A DNA stretch of 64,000 bases from positions 1,161,001 through 1,225,000 of the forward strand of contig CP071495.1 of assembly GCA_017354895.1 (NCBI GenBank), written 5' to 3'. A program made the translations under genes and the position numbers. Positions 33,259 to 46,098 of this stretch are shown here, in pieces. This DNA is from Podospora comata (Eukaryota > Ascomycota > Sordariomycetes > Sordariales > Podosporaceae). The stretch's first letter is position 1, and each line of letters starts with the position of its first letter. The notes below the pieces were generated by a model, which saw only the letters and a program-made list of their open reading frames with translations, had not been told where the DNA came from and did not search any database.

Positions 33259-34896
33259 TCAGTGGTCGTAGGTGTTCCTTGTCCAAACTGGAGTGTCCTC
33301 TTGATCCACTTCATGGGGTGCATCATATTCATCCACCACTAGATCCGGCCGAGGTGTATAAGCCTGCTGGAAGGCCGAGGGATCGTTGGTGCGCATTCCA
33401 AACGCACCAGCAGTTTGACCGGCAGAAAACAAGCTGCCCGTGCCGGCCAGGGGAAGGCCATTAAGAGGGTCGTTGATCCCAGATAGTGGCTCATGAGGTG
33501 CATGCATGTCGCCCATCAAGGAAGCCGGCCGAGTTGTAGAAGGCTGCTGGGAGGTTGAGGGATAGTTGATGTGCAGTTGACCATGTCCAGCGGGAACCGC
33601 GGTCTGGCCAGAAACAAAGCTGGCACTAACGCCCAGAGGATAACCTTCTAGATTGCCCTTGATGCCTGTAAGCGATCGGCCCATCTCACTTTGAGCAGCC
33701 ACAAACTCAACATGACTGGATGCCGGTAGTGAAGCCACTCCAGTCGGGGTCTCAGAGGCCTGCGAGTAACTGAAGCCGTGAAAAGGAATCCCGTGGGGGG
33801 GGTGGGGGGGCAATAAAGCAGTGGGACTTTTGTTGCACCAGGCACAGCTCTCACTTTCTTTAGGAAGTGAGATGCCCAAGGGTGGCTCTGTCGGTATCGG
33901 CGAGGTGGGTAGGGAGTAGGATCCGAAGCCGAGCTTTCCAGCCCAGAGGACCAACAGTTCAATATCCTGAGCATTGAAATGGCGAGTCTCCAACACCTTC
34001 CTCAACACGAATGAGGTATGCGGCTGCCAATTGAAGTGTTCCACGTTGTTTGCCCGAGCCGTGAAGGCCTCATACACACCATCTTGGCGCATCAGATTCC
34101 GGAAACGATTCGAAAAAGACCACTCGTGACCTACGACGATGTGGTTGGCGATGTGCTTGCAGTAGTCTTTAGCGGTTGCAGCAATTCTTGCAGGTTTGGA
34201 GGGGTCGGATACTATAAAGACCTCCCTGCAAACCTTTGCACCACATGCAAAGACGACCTGTGGGCATAATGCAGTTTTGCAGTCTTCCAGTAAGTCTTCC
34301 AGTTTCCCACAGTGAATCGTTTCATGGCCAGCCTCCTTCAGATGTTCTTTCATCCCATGAGTGGAGTCAAACGGCTTGCCGCAGCCGCTCTGGGGGCACT
34401 TCCACTGACAGTGGTTCTTGAGGTGAAAGTTGAGCAAATGTGTGACAAGATCGGCTTTATACTTGAAGGGGGTAGTTTTCCCGGTTTCCAAACACAGCAT
34501 ACAAAGAAGGGAGGCAAGGTCGGTGTCTTTGTCTGTCCGGGCTGAGGCAGGGGAGCGCGAGGACCGTTTGTAGCTAACGCGACGTGGCTTTCCTCGTTGG
34601 TGATGAGAGATGGTCAATGTCAGAGGCCTCTTAGGGTAAGGTGATGTTCTCTGATCAGAGTTGGCCGTAGCTGGGGAAACGCTTGAAGAAGGACCTGGAC
34701 TTCCGTCAGTCACCGTCCTGAACTTCAGCATCGCAGGTGACTTACGTGAGGCGCCCTCCAACAGTGTGTGGATTCCCGGTTGCTCTCCATGATCGGCAAG
34801 ATGCTTTCCGATAGCCGTAAGAAGTTCGACAAGTTCGCTCCTTGTCAATTCATCTCGGGCTCTTTCAAGCCACATGTTGATCTTGGGTGAAGTCAT
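33259..34896 (-). CDS. C2H2-like zinc-finger protein, probable regulator
   Basis: This is a two-exon gene of 528 residues. I start at MTSPKINMWLERARDELTRS (34896); the open frame continues 113 codons upstream, but that part reads like leader sequence. A 51-bp intron (34745-34695, GTAAGT...CTGAC...CCAG) is stop-free and in frame. A helical N-terminal block (ELVELLTAIGKHLADHG) precedes a basic Ser-rich linker. The Cys/His region follows (LCMLCLETGK...HLLNFHLKNH; WKCPQSGCGKPFDSTHGMKEHLKEAGH; CPQVVFACGAKVC...YCKHIANHIV), then HEWSFSNRFRNLMRQDGVYE and WQPHTSFVLRKVLETRHF. This pattern belongs to an uncharacterised sordariomycete zinc-finger family; nuclear regulation is inferred. The C-terminal 130 residues contain two imperfect copies of a block of about 50 residues ending in APHE. 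Confidence 0.8.
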   Translation of the reverse strand: MTSPKINMWLERARDELTRSELVELLTAIGKHLADHGEQPGIHTLLEGASRKSPAMLKFRTVTDGSPGPSSSVSPATANSDQRTSPYPKRPLTLTISHHQRGKPRRVSYKRSSRSPASARTDKDTDLASLLCMLCLETGKTTPFKYKADLVTHLLNFHLKNHCQWKCPQSGCGKPFDSTHGMKEHLKEAGHETIHCGKLEDLLEDCKTALCPQVVFACGAKVCREVFIVSDPSKPARIAATAKDYCKHIANHIVVGHEWSFSNRFRNLMRQDGVYEAFTARANNVEHFNWQPHTSFVLRKVLETRHFNAQDIELLVLWAGKLGFGSYSLPTSPIPTEPPLGISLPKESESCAWCNKSPTALLPPHPPHGIPFHGFSYSQASETPTGVASLPASSHVEFVAAQSEMGRSLTGIKGNLEGYPLGVSASFVSGQTAVPAGHGQLHINYPSTSQQPSTTRPASLMGDMHAPHEPLSGINDPLNGLPLAGTGSLFSAGQTAGAFGMRTNDPSAFQQAYTPRPDLVVDEYDAPHEVDQEDTPVWTRNTYDH

Positions 34897-37257
34897 TGTG
34901 AGCTGCTGAGATTGGTGCGCCGAGTTCCAGGTTGATAGTATTGGAGAGGGAACGGGACAATGTTCGACAATGGACTCTACCAGGTCCAGGTAGAAAATGA
35001 ACAGGAACTGTCGAGTGAGGTTGAGTGTGTTCGCGGGTATCAATGATAAGAAAAGTGATGTCTTTGGGATGGAGGCGTGGTCTCTTTGGAAGAGCAGAAT
35101 AGATTTGGCGTCGTTGAGATGAGCCGTGAAAAGTGATGGTGGCTTTGGTGTCTTTGGAGTGGGAAGTGCGTATGTGTAAAGGGCGTGTCGCTTGGGAAAG
35201 GCGCAAAACAATATATTCAAGATAGCAGACCCCACGCTATTTAGACCGTAGGCATGGTATTTAAAAGATGAAGACTTTGCTTTTGGATTGAAGGCGTGTC
35301 GAGCCGTGTTGAGACCCGGATTGTCAATAAAGAAGCGAATCCAGAATGAAGACGGTAGTTAGAATAAGCTGGCGGAAAGACAGAAGACGATGAAATAGAG
35401 CCGAAATGAGGAGTTGTCGAATCTGCCAAGAAGCAAGTGAAGGTGGTGGTGGTGGTGGGTGAAGATGGGAAGAGAATGTGAACAGATCTGGTGAGGGTTC
35501 AAGGAATGAAAAGAAGTGGCTGCTCGATACGTTTTCCTTCATCCATCTCACCGCCCCCCGCCCCCCTCCCCCCTCCCCGAGAATCCCGCCCTGAAAACTG
35601 AGGGTGAATTTGCACCACATCACCGCCATCTCAGTGACGGGACTTGGGGTTGTTGCGAGAGCATCTCCCGCATGATCAGTACCAACCTGGAATGTCGCCA
35701 CTATGTGCCAAGCCGGCGCAAAATCCCACCGCAGCTGGGAGAAATCTGGAGGACTCCAGCTAGCTACACTATTGTTACTATCAGTACCTGCCTACCTATT
35801 GCGTAGCTTGAGCAGTTCTACCGGAAGGAGACTATTTCAAGATACAGAAAAGGCTCAGAGAGCATCAGAGGTGCTAAAGTACCACTGTGATTGACGAAAC
35901 CACTTTCAACATCGCCATATATTCACAAACATTTTTTGCCTTGATTTTTTTTGCTGTTCCAAAGCTTGGCCTTCAGGAAAGGTGACAAGCAAGAAAGCGT
36001 ATGGAATGAAGTCGACCGGCATCGCAAGATAAGTTGCGGTGTACTTAATGCAGCGGTACAGCTGGGTAGGCATCACCAATCACATCATGTGTGTGAGTTG
36101 ATTCGATTGACTGAGCCGGACTGAAGTGGGCTTTTTTTGTTAAAACGACACATGCGAACGTCTTCGAAAGGTTGACCTCGAAAAGGAGCGCGGATTATTT
36201 TCTGTGAACGTCACCCTCATTTCCAGCCCTTTTATCAGCAGAGATTGTAAGTCGAGAAGCTCAGCTGGGCAAGAGGGTTGATATTGATGACCCGCAGCGT
36301 GAGGTACAGCAGTTCAGGGTTGACAGTTGTGCCGACCTGACCTGAATGGCCAGCGCATGCCGATGGGAGACGCTCTGCAACAATACATCTCCTCATCCCC
36401 CGATTGGACTTGCCATGCTTCAAAGGTGTTCCAATGTGTCATTTCTTTGGTGTAGTAAAACTAGCTGTCTGCATTTCTAGCCGCCATTGGTGTCCATTAT
36501 CTAGAGTTCCCCTTCCGTTTTGTCACTCTGTTGGCGATTTTGACAGTCATCAAACATCTCATCATCACCACTGGCAATGGGACAGGAGAGTGTACCTAGG
36601 AATCCATGCCCAATGCGCAATAGGAAAATTTTACTGATGTTGCTCCGTGAAGACCACAAGTTCTAAGCTCTACTCTTCCAATATGCACATCTGACAGATA
36701 GGTACCCCTTCATTGCAAGCATCACGCCCACCTTCCACAAGCTCTCATGATACCGCCATGGGAGAAACAAGCCGCCAGTCCGCTTCTCCCAACATTATCT
36801 TACAACAGCATCACACAGGGGTTGTCCAACATACCTACCCAAAACGAACCCTCCACAACCATCCACAAATTATTTTACACTTTACACTTCAAGCTTCACA
36901 TCTCACCTCTCACATCAACCCTCTAAATCTACCCCTCAGAATTAACCAAACCAAAAAAATCTTTTGAATAATAACTATGTATCTTATAAAACAACATCCC
37001 ACACATCAATGATAAAATAAACCCCCTTATCACATAACCAAAAGACGAATATAACAAGGAAATCCTTAGAGATAGACAGCCAGAGACAGCCAGAGACAGC
37101 CAGAGACAGACAGAGAGACAAGACAAATCCTCAAAAAAACATATCCTTCTTTTTCTTTTCGCGCGCCAAGAACTTCAAAAAATGATATGCAAAACATTAT
37201 ATGATTAGTTTTAACAGTTTAACACCCCACCCCACCCTCCCCATCTTCAGTTCAGTT
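34897..37257. other. Gene-free stretch
   Basis: This is 2.4 kb between the zinc-finger gene start and the 3' end of the class V chitin synthase gene, both on the minus strand. Features are a C-rich tract at 35550-35580, a short tandem repeat at 37073-37125, and AT-rich 3' flank near 36930-37210. No gene is supported. Confidence 0.5.
37073..37125. repeat. Short tandem repeat (10-bp unit)
   Basis: The unit AGACAGCCAG is repeated about three to four times, grading into AGACAG hexamers. It sits in the 3' flank of the class V chitin synthase gene. Confidence 0.8.
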
Positions 37258-40200
37258 TTACAAGTTCCCAGAGAGAATCGCTTCAGTGGCTGTCACCTTG
37301 TTAGCCTCACATCATCACTTGGGGGGAAACAAAACAGTGGAGGTACTCACCCGAATTAATAAACGCCCTCCGCCCATCAAGCGGCACCCCAAACCTCCTC
37401 TCCAGCTCCATCTTGATCTGCTTCTTCGTCACAGTCATCAGGTCCGCCGTCCTCAAAATCTCCCTAATCTCCGCCAGCAACGCCTCATCGCTCGGCATTC
37501 CCGCCAGGTTCGTCATCTCCAGCTCCTGTTGGCTCCCGGCACCCACACCCAAAAACTGGCTACCCCCAAACTGGCTCTGCCTGTTCCCCGCCATGAGCAT
37601 CTCCGACGCCGCCAGGCTCATCCGGCTCTGGTTCTGGTGATACCCCGTCGTGCTCACCGGGCGGGAGGGCACATACCCATACTCCGACACGGCAACAGGA
37701 TGCTTGGTCGCATACGAAAAACCCGACACCTCCGACCTCGCGTCGTCGCGCGAAGTTTGCGCCTCCCAAAGCTCAGCCTGATACTCCTCCCACTTCTTTC
37801 TTGGAATGGAGCTGGGGTCGAATTTGCCCTCGTCGGAAATGACGACTTTCTTGCCGTCCTCGCCGGCGATGACACGAGTGTTGCCCCAGTTGAAGTCGTC
37901 CATGTGCCAAAAGGCATACAGCGGCAGGGCAAAGCTGAACACGGGAATGGCGAGGATGTACAGAATCATCCACCCAATCATCTCCCACTTGCGACGGAGG
38001 ATAAAGATGATGGCCTGCAGGCCGTAGATCGCTCCGAGAAGGACAAAGGCGGTAACAGGGATGACGGTCGCCTTTTGGGTGACCATGACGATGAGGTAGA
38101 CGATGTAGGCGATTGTGACAGGCTGGACAATGGTGGACATCAAGTCGATGAACACGATGAACCTCATGCTGAAGCAGCAGAAGCCGCAAAGCTGATTCAG
38201 AGGGATAAGTTCCATCAGGTTGTGAACGGTAGAGTTGATCCATCTGCGGCGCTGGGACAAAAACACAGTCCAGGAATCGGGCGCGATGGTCCAGGCGTGC
38301 GCGGAAAAGATGTACTTGGTTTTGTACTTGGAGTGGTACTTGAGGAGCAACGTCGTCAGGTAGCGATCCTCACCCAGGTGCAACAAGTTCTTCATGTGAA
38401 GCGTGTCGACACGGATGGTGGCGTAGCCCTCGATGATTTCGCGACTGACAAACAGCGGCTTGCCCGTCTCGGCGGCGCGGATGCGGTACATGGAGAAACA
38501 ACCGGGCAAACAGGTGACGGAGCCGAAGAGGGATTCGAAGGCCTTGGACAAGTTGTGAGAAATGTAGTACTCGTAGACCTGGATCATGGTGACGAAGGAC
38601 GATTTGGCGTTGGTCAGGGCTGTCTCACCGCACACGGCAATGAGACGGGTGTCGTCGAGGAAGGAGGAGACCATGCGGGTAGCCGAATCAGCAGCCACAA
38701 CGGTATCAGCGTCGATTTGAAGCAAATACTCGTAAAAGGTCGGGTTGACGCCAATGATGTTACGGATCTGGTGGTACATTTCGAGTTCGAGAGGGCTCAT
38801 GGCAAGGTTGTAGTGGACGCGGTTGAGGAAGCGCATGATGATCATCTGAGAATCACGCTTGCCACGGTTGCCAGGTCGCGAGACTTCAGAAGGCTTGCCG
38901 ACCTTGGAGACGACCAGGAAAGGAACGATGTGACCCTGGACCTCGTACAAACCAGAATAAACCTTGCCCATGTTGTGCTGCTTCTGACCTTCACCCAAAG
39001 ACTCAAAGCTCAAGGGCTCAGGGTCGACCGTCTCAGAAACACCCAAGATATCGAGGACAATACGGGGGGTGGGCCTATCGTTGCCTTGACCGATGATCAT
39101 ACCATCGCAGACAATAACCAACAGTTTGCGCTTGTCATCGTACCGCATGCGAGCAGCCGAATCGATGGCACGACGGAGAGACTCTTCGTCTTCGGTATAA
39201 GCCGGAATCTGACACATGACAAACTTGTCGAGATTCTCTGGGATATTCTTGGTACCAAACTGCAAAGCAGCAAAGAACTTGAAGGCGATAACGGAAGCCA
39301 GCATAATCGAGATGGACAGGACGAGGTATTCCGAGAACTTGCACTGCGCCGAGCTACGTGTGTCGACATCGGCCACGTAGAAGAGATTGTCGAGACACAA
39401 GCGCATCTTGCTCTTCATGCCAGCGTCAAGATCCATCCCTTCCCAGAGGGCCGAGACATCCTCGCCAGAGCGTCCGCTGAATAAACCGACGACTTGCTCG
39501 TGCATGAACTCGGAGGCCTCGCGATCAGTAGGCTCGGGTTCACCAGGAGGATTCCTCTGGCCACGACCACCCTTCAGGTATCTAGTCATGTCGTAGACAC
39601 GACCGTCCAGGATGGCAATGGCCTCACCCTTGCTGGCAAGTGTGCGGACATACTCGGCCGAGTAACCGATATTTCCAACCTTGTATCCCGAATCACGGAG
39701 CATACGCATCTGCTGCGAGAACCAATCCGGTCTGCTGTCGTTGGTGAAGTGACGGAAGTCGTGGTATTTCCAGTTGGTATCCTCGCGGTTAAGAATGTTG
39801 GCAGAGCCGGTGAGGTTGGTGTTGCGGTAGTCTAGCTGGACAGCAGGATCGATTTCGCCATACTGGCCCTGGCAAACAGCAGAGACTTGCACGGGGAACA
39901 GACCGGTGATATCCATGCCGCCGTACTGCTTGAGCATCTTCTCAGGGAGAACATCCCTACCGGGGTAATGGCGCGGGTAAAAAGCACCGATATCGAAGAC
40001 CTGGCCACGAATGGCAGCATAGGCAGGATTGTCGTCCTTGCCATCATACCGCGAAAGCTCCTCGGGACTGTAGACGTGCTGGCGCGGGCAGATAAGCATG
40101 GGGAAACCGACGATGAAAAAGGCAGCAACAAGACAAGAGAACCAGATGATCATGTTGATGGCCAACTTTTCTCTCCATGCCATGCGCACATCCTTTCGTG

Positions 40201-42991
40201 ACATGCGGCCCAACCATCTGATCAAGAAGTCAGGAATGAACCAGGTCAAGAAGTACACGACAAACACCCAACGCTTGCGGCTCGGGCTGTCCTTGTACAC
40301 CTCGACCTCCTCCATCGTCTTTTCGTTGCCACGCTCCGCCATCTGTTCTCTCGTCTCGAGGTTCTGGAACATGTCGCCGTTGCCCATGACCGAGACCCCA
40401 GCGTCGGACCTTGCATCCACATCATTGCTGCCAAAGTAACCGGCCTTCTTTTCGCTTGGGATGCTACCGGGAGTAGCGCCCGCGGACAATGGCAGCCGCT
40501 CCTTGGACAGGAAAGGGTTAGACACCCCGTCTCCGCCATCCGTATACGGCCCCTGCGAGAAGCCGTCACCCAGCTGGGCAATCTCCATCCAGCACCTCTC
40601 ACTGAGAAACACACCAGTAGCACCAATAGCCACCTCATTGCTCGGCCACCTCTTGTCCTCCACAACCATCTCAACCTTCTCCCTCTCACTCCCCACCAGC
40701 ACCGTCTGCGCATCAGCAAGTCCCAAAAACTCCCCAAACGGCAGGAACAGGCTAAAATCAGCAGACCGAATCCGCTGGCTGATCTCAGAGATACCAAACG
40801 TCTGGACCTGAGCCCGCACACACTTGGTATCGAACTGATTCGCGATCCTCCTATCATTCGGCTTGAGACAGAAAACAAAGTAGCAGTTCGTGCCCGGAGC
40901 ATTAAAAGCACGCGTGACGTTGTCCAGCGCAGCCAAAAACTGCCCCGACGCCCCTTGCTCCGAGCCCATGACAGGACCCGCTCCCTTGCCCTCACCAACC
41001 TCACTCCCCTGATCAGAGGCATCCCCTCTTTCAGGAACAGGCAAAACGCGAGGCTGACGCGCCGCACCTGGGCGCCCGCGCTTGGACATGATACTGGGCG
41101 CGCGCATCGGCTTGGAGCTGACAGACGCCTGCATGACAGTCTGCCTCTCCTGAGGGTGCACCACCGTCTGCAGCGCCTCTTGGCCAAACAGCCGGGCGAC
41201 AAACTCGCTCTTGCTCTGCCTGATCAGGTTCATCAGGTCGCCAGAGATGACCTCGCCGTTTTCCTCCACCAGCCCCTTGATCGGGTAGTCGACCTCGCCG
41301 GCAAAGTGCTTGACAACAAAGCTGGCGGCATCGTTTGTGGTGTAAAAATTGGAACCGGGAAGCTTGGCTTGGGAGGCACCGACCTGGATGGCTGGGTTCT
41401 TGCCTTCGAAGCGTTTTCTGAAGCTCTCGAGAAGCTGGATATCGGTGCGGTGGCGGCGGGTTTGATCGTCGAGAATGCTCAAGAGGCCGTTGCCGGGCTT
41501 GAGAAGGCCCTTGACGGCGTCCGAGTTGTCAAAGTAGCTGGTTGATGGAACAACCACCTCTTCGGTCTCGAGGATCTCCCCCTTGCGGTCAAAGAAGTTT
41601 TGGAGGGTAAGGTTATACAGAGCCTCGTTGGCGGCGTTGGTGAGAAGGTGGTCCAAGGTCGAGCCGGTGGTAGACTGTTGCTGGAAGCCAGGGAAGTCAA
41701 TGATGGAGATGGTGTTGGAGAACGTGCCCTCATCAGCGCAGAGCTTGCGGTTGATCGTCTCGATGATGTAGGCCACAAGAAGCGAGTAGAGCGTCCGGGC
41801 GAGCTCGTTGGCATTCCCTCTCGCGCCCTGTGGGTCGAGCATGACCGTGACTCTCTCCTTGTGAATCATCTTGGTCTTGTACCCAAGAGTCGTCTGAAGC
41901 TCCACTGAGCTGACACCCAAGAATGCGGCAACAATACCCAAAACATCCTTGTTCTTGACCGTAGTAGACGTCTGAGCACCTTCGTGGGAGAAACCACCGC
42001 TCTCATCACCAGTCACCGTTGTGCTAGACGACGTCTCAAACTCGAGCTGGCCAATGTGCAGAATGGCCGCCATGATCTGGCAAAGCTCGGCAATCTCACT
42101 CCGAGGGAACTCGAGTTTCCTCAGAGCCGTCTTGAAGAGCTGGAAACCTTCGGCATCGTTGATTCCAACCTTGAGCTGTGTTGGGTGACCAAGGTACCTC
42201 CATCTGTGCGTGGCCGGCACATCGAAGCCAAGATGGGTCTTTTCGGCCGGGCCCGTACCCGCCAACAAGTAGTACAGCACGTGGAAGTTGCGCTCACCTG
42301 TGGGAACATCCGCTATCCTGCTCCGTTCTAATCTGTGGTCCAGGAGCTTGGCACCGGCAAGAATAGGGGTCGTGGTGGATTCTGTGTTGTACTGGAGCTC
42401 GTAAAACAGACCAGCCTTGGACGCGGTTGGCGTCGTCGCGGTCTTTGTGGTGGTGAGCGTGTCGAAGACATAGGCGGCGAGAGAGATTTTTTGGGACAGG
42501 GGAGTGGACGACCGGTTCAAAATCGAGGTCAGAAGGTGCGAGCGAACAGTGGTCTTTCCAGATCCAGTTTCACCTCTGTATCAACCAATGTCAGCCATCA
42601 AGCAGCGCGCCATTATTCTTACGAGTCAAGCCAACACAACAAGCAACAACGACAAAAAGGAGCAACGGGAGAAAACAACATACAGGAACAAGACGGCCTG
42701 GTTTTCTGATCGGTGTCCCAACCGAAGCAGCGCCCTCTCGGCGAGATCATCGGCAGCAGCCGCGGCGCACCCGTCCTTGGTGCCATCCCCCTTGTTGGAG
42801 GTCGAGAAGGTGTTGAGGGCAATGAAGCCGTGCGAGGACAGGCGTGTGATGGGGAGGCCAACGTGGAAACGACTGGCAAAGTGGGAGGTGGCATGGCTGT
42901 CGGACTGCAGGTGGTTGGGCAATGAGGGCAACGACGGTTGTGTGTGGGCCCCTCCGTCTTTCCCGCCCATGGGCGGGAGGTTGAGAGCCAT
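37258..42991 (-). CDS. chs-5: Class V chitin synthase with N-terminal myosin-like motor
   Basis: This is a three-exon gene of 1854 residues (csmA/chs-5 type). Exon 1 is 42991-42684, intron 42683-42576 (108 bp), exon 2 42575-37351, intron 37350-37290 (61 bp) and exon 3 37289-37258. The 32-nt last exon completes [13 protein letters not shown]. The motor domain (about 1-780) has an intact P-loop GETGSGKTT at 104-112 and a switch II-like IIDFPGF near 395. Membrane segments and a cytochrome b5-like part follow. The chitin synthase core has [35 protein letters not shown], the product motif QRRRW at about 1544, then membrane helices. A DEK-like C-terminal domain lies at about 1795-1854 ([21 protein letters not shown]). 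The enzyme polymerises UDP-GlcNAc into chitin at hyphal tips and septa, with the motor aiding delivery on actin. It is divergent from the class VII gene. Confidence 0.96.
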
Positions 42992-45900
42992 GATGGCGAC
43001 GGCGCTCTTGTCAGAAGCCGGCCGTGATCAGGGCTGATCCGTCAGGGCGGTATATGTCGCGTCGTGGTGTTGTTTCTGACAGGCGTAAGTGTGTGCGTCG
43101 ATGCGTGTCGAAGACGCAAAAACGAGACGAGGTTCCAAGCAAGTCGTTGCTATACTAGACCAAAATCACCCCCTGTTTCGCCAGCGTCGAGAGCAACAGC
43201 AAAACAAACCAGCTAGGAGCCAACAACGGGCCCGAGATGTCGGGATTTAGACACTGAGAGATGCGCTAAGTGGGATGGTATAAACAAAAACGAACGTCAT
43301 GTGCCAAAAAAGAGCCGTCTAAAACGAGTGTGTATCGAAGGAGGTGACAGACAACAGACAGACAGACAGACGGACAGACAGACAGAGAGAAGGCACAGGG
43401 AAGAACAAATTGAATGTGCCAGGCGGATGGATACCGGAGTCGCCTGGAGTTGGCGATTGCTGCAACAGCGGCGCTAGGCCTGGGCTGGGCTGGGCACCAC
43501 AAGCAAAAAAAGGGAGTCGACTGGTTTTTTTCCTGCTACGGAGGGTTGGATGAACAGTCAGTGCAGAAACACCGTTACGAGACACCCCTCAGGGGCAACG
43601 TCTGATTGGGCTAACGCGACATGCGCGGGTCTGCGCCTGTTCCTTGTGTGAAGTTCCAGTTCCAGGTCGTGGTTCAAAATAAACAAGTTCTGGAACGTAC
43701 TCTAGAACCCCTTCAGATTCCTGTCTTCTTCTTTGTCAGTGATTCCTTCGCGTTAGTTCTTCTCGAGTATTCAGCTGAATACAGTACTCTTGTTCTTTCA
43801 TTCTCTTTCATCACAGATCTCCTCGTAGGGCTTCCAAGAGTGCAACTTTGTACCAGGATCAGCCGTTCGCCGTCCCGCAGTGTCTGGTCTTACCGGGTCT
43901 TGTGCACTCGATCCCCACAAAAGAGCGGGCCATTTCAGGGGGCTCAGGGTGGAGGCCGGCGTCAAGAGATTCGGACACGGGGTGCTGAGCCTCGCTTTGG
44001 TTTGACCTTGTTTGTGCAGTTGGTGCAAGCATCATCACCACCTTGGAAGACTCCCTGTAAGTACATATTAGCTTTTATAACATTCATGTAGGAACTCTTG
44101 TGGATGCTTGTATGTTCTCAACAAATCTGGGGAATTCTTGTAATTGCCAACGAGGCACAATGGTTGTCTCAAGCCCTCGGTACACATGGCCGGAGCTTTC
44201 TCTGTACCTCGTCGGCACGAAAACGAACTGCTGGAGTCGATCATTACAATTGGTGGCGACGGCCATACGAGACTGTGGACACAACCACCTACCACCACAA
44301 CCAACTGGCCGTTCCATCGGTCCGTTGTAACGGGGGAAGCACGCATAGGTGTGCTTAACCGAATATACGATATGAACTGAAATCCGGACTCACAGGCGGC
44401 GCAAACAGGATCCTGTGAGGACGGACAACATTATTACGGCGCATGGCCAGTTTGTGCGAGTGGAGGATTTGTTAGGACGACAGCCAAGTGTCAATTGCTT
44501 TTTTGCTGTACCTAGTAGTCAAACCAATCAAACTTCGGCCCGGCCATTGGCTTCATTCGATCTGATGAACGATCGGCCGAACTTATCTTCGGCTTTGGGC
44601 CCAGTGGATGGAATGCAACGATATTCATCGCGTCTCTGGTGGATATGCCTCTTCCAACCTCCGAGACACAATTGCAAGAGCTCCGAATTCTCTCATGAAG
44701 CAAGCAATTGAGAAGCAGTGTCACGGCTGTGTTGAAAAGGGGGTCAGAGAGCATCATTTCAAGACTGCGGGGCCACCAGATTGGGAGAGGAGGAGGTAAC
44801 GCCTAAAAAAAGATGAAGCCCTTTTAAGCCCCCTTGCTAGGCCGCGGGAGATGGGGCGCGGCTAATGCGAGCACCGACCCCATTACCTAAATATCTTCTT
44901 CATCTTCAGGCTCAAGCTCACCACAAGAACAGGAGGAACCCAGTCGTGGCCAGTCCATCGTGTTTGCCCGTCACACAGAGTCTTCCAAGAGAAAGCTTGT
45001 GTCCCGTAGAGAAGTCTTGAGTTGTGGGTGTGGGGAGAAGACCGTACAACAACCAGTTCAACGTCCAGTCACTTGCTCTGTCGCGTTGCTCCGAGTCTTG
45101 TCCAGCCTCGTATTCAACGCTCCAGCAGCAGCCGAGATGCCTTTTTTAGCCCGACATCACGGCACTGCTGGTGGCTGCCCCTCCACCAAAGTCCACTGCC
45201 GCATCCGCAGAGCCGGACTGATCAGATCAGGCACGCCACCCCGCTGGTGCTGGTTATGCAGCGCCAGATCCACCGGCTTGTTTCGCGAATCTTGGGATTC
45301 ACTGGATTCCACAAACGGGCAACAGGACCGAAGGGAAGACAGACGAAAAGAGGGCGAATGATCATGATGGAATGCCCGTTAATTGCAAGTATCAAGCCAT
45401 TCCAGCCCGGATCGGCCAAATCGAACCGGGAACACCATGAATTTTTCGCGGCACATCATGCACCATCGATGCTCCACCCTGGCTCGGAAACACCTTGGCG
45501 TTTGTGGACAGATAGCTCTAGAGTCCGCCGTAGTCCGCTGCCAGCTGATGGTGATCTTTTCTGGGACAGACACCCCCCCAGACCACCCCCCCGGCGCTGT
45601 TCAAACTGAAGCTTTGCAACTGCGACGCTCGTTGTGGGTGTTTCCTCGCCTGTTCCCTTCTCTTGCCATATTCACAATCCGCCTCACTCGTTCTGGCGGT
45701 TCTGTTTGCTTTTTCTGTCCATCGTTGATATCTCTCGAGCCTCTGTACTGAGGCCTAATTTTCAGGCCCATCGCCGTGTTCGCTCGCTCCGGTTGAAAAA
45801 AGGGGCCCGAAGGCTGAGCGCCTCCATCGCGTTGCCGCCGCGACGGGACGAACTTGCTTGCAGGTTGTGACGCCTTTTACCCACCACAACATCCAACGCC

Positions 45901-46098
45901 TTCGTACGCACACTCGCTCGAACCCCTCCGCCTCTGCTGCTGGAGATTCTACACTCTCGCTGTCGTCGACACATCTGGTGACGCAACACAAACACCCCTT
46001 CGCTACTCCTATCCTCTCCTGGGTTAGCCAGCCAGAGAACAACACCACCCGGCTAGCAGTGTCCCTCAAGGGGCGCCGCACTCTTCCACATCGACAAG
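42992..46098. promoter_or_regulatory. 3.1 kb shared upstream region of the class V / class VII chitin synthase pair
   Basis: The two chitin synthase starts face away from each other across 3107 bp, so both promoters and leaders lie here. The region contains a GACA microsatellite (annotated separately) and pyrimidine-rich leaders near 45760-46098. Open frames within it overlap on both strands and have no domain character. Coordinated control is inferred from the arrangement, which is conserved in many ascomycetes. Confidence 0.6.
43345..43390. repeat. GACA microsatellite
   Basis: A run of ACAG/GACA tetranucleotides of about 46 bp with a few substitutions, roughly 350 bp upstream of the class V chitin synthase start. 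Confidence 0.85.

Noticed and set aside
34897-35235. 113-codon N-terminal extension of the zinc-finger protein
   Set aside because: The stretch is T/C-rich, hydrophobic and leader-like, and ATG 34896 has a good context followed by a regular helical block.
37286-39484. 732-codon plus-strand open frame across the class V chitin synthase
   Set aside because: It is antisense to the catalytic core, whose motifs are unmistakable on the minus strand; the low-complexity H/R/L-rich translation is a codon-bias shadow.
40246-41202. 318-codon minus-strand frame overlapping the class V gene in another frame
   Set aside because: Shifted-frame shadow of the real coding frame; R/S/W-rich without motifs.
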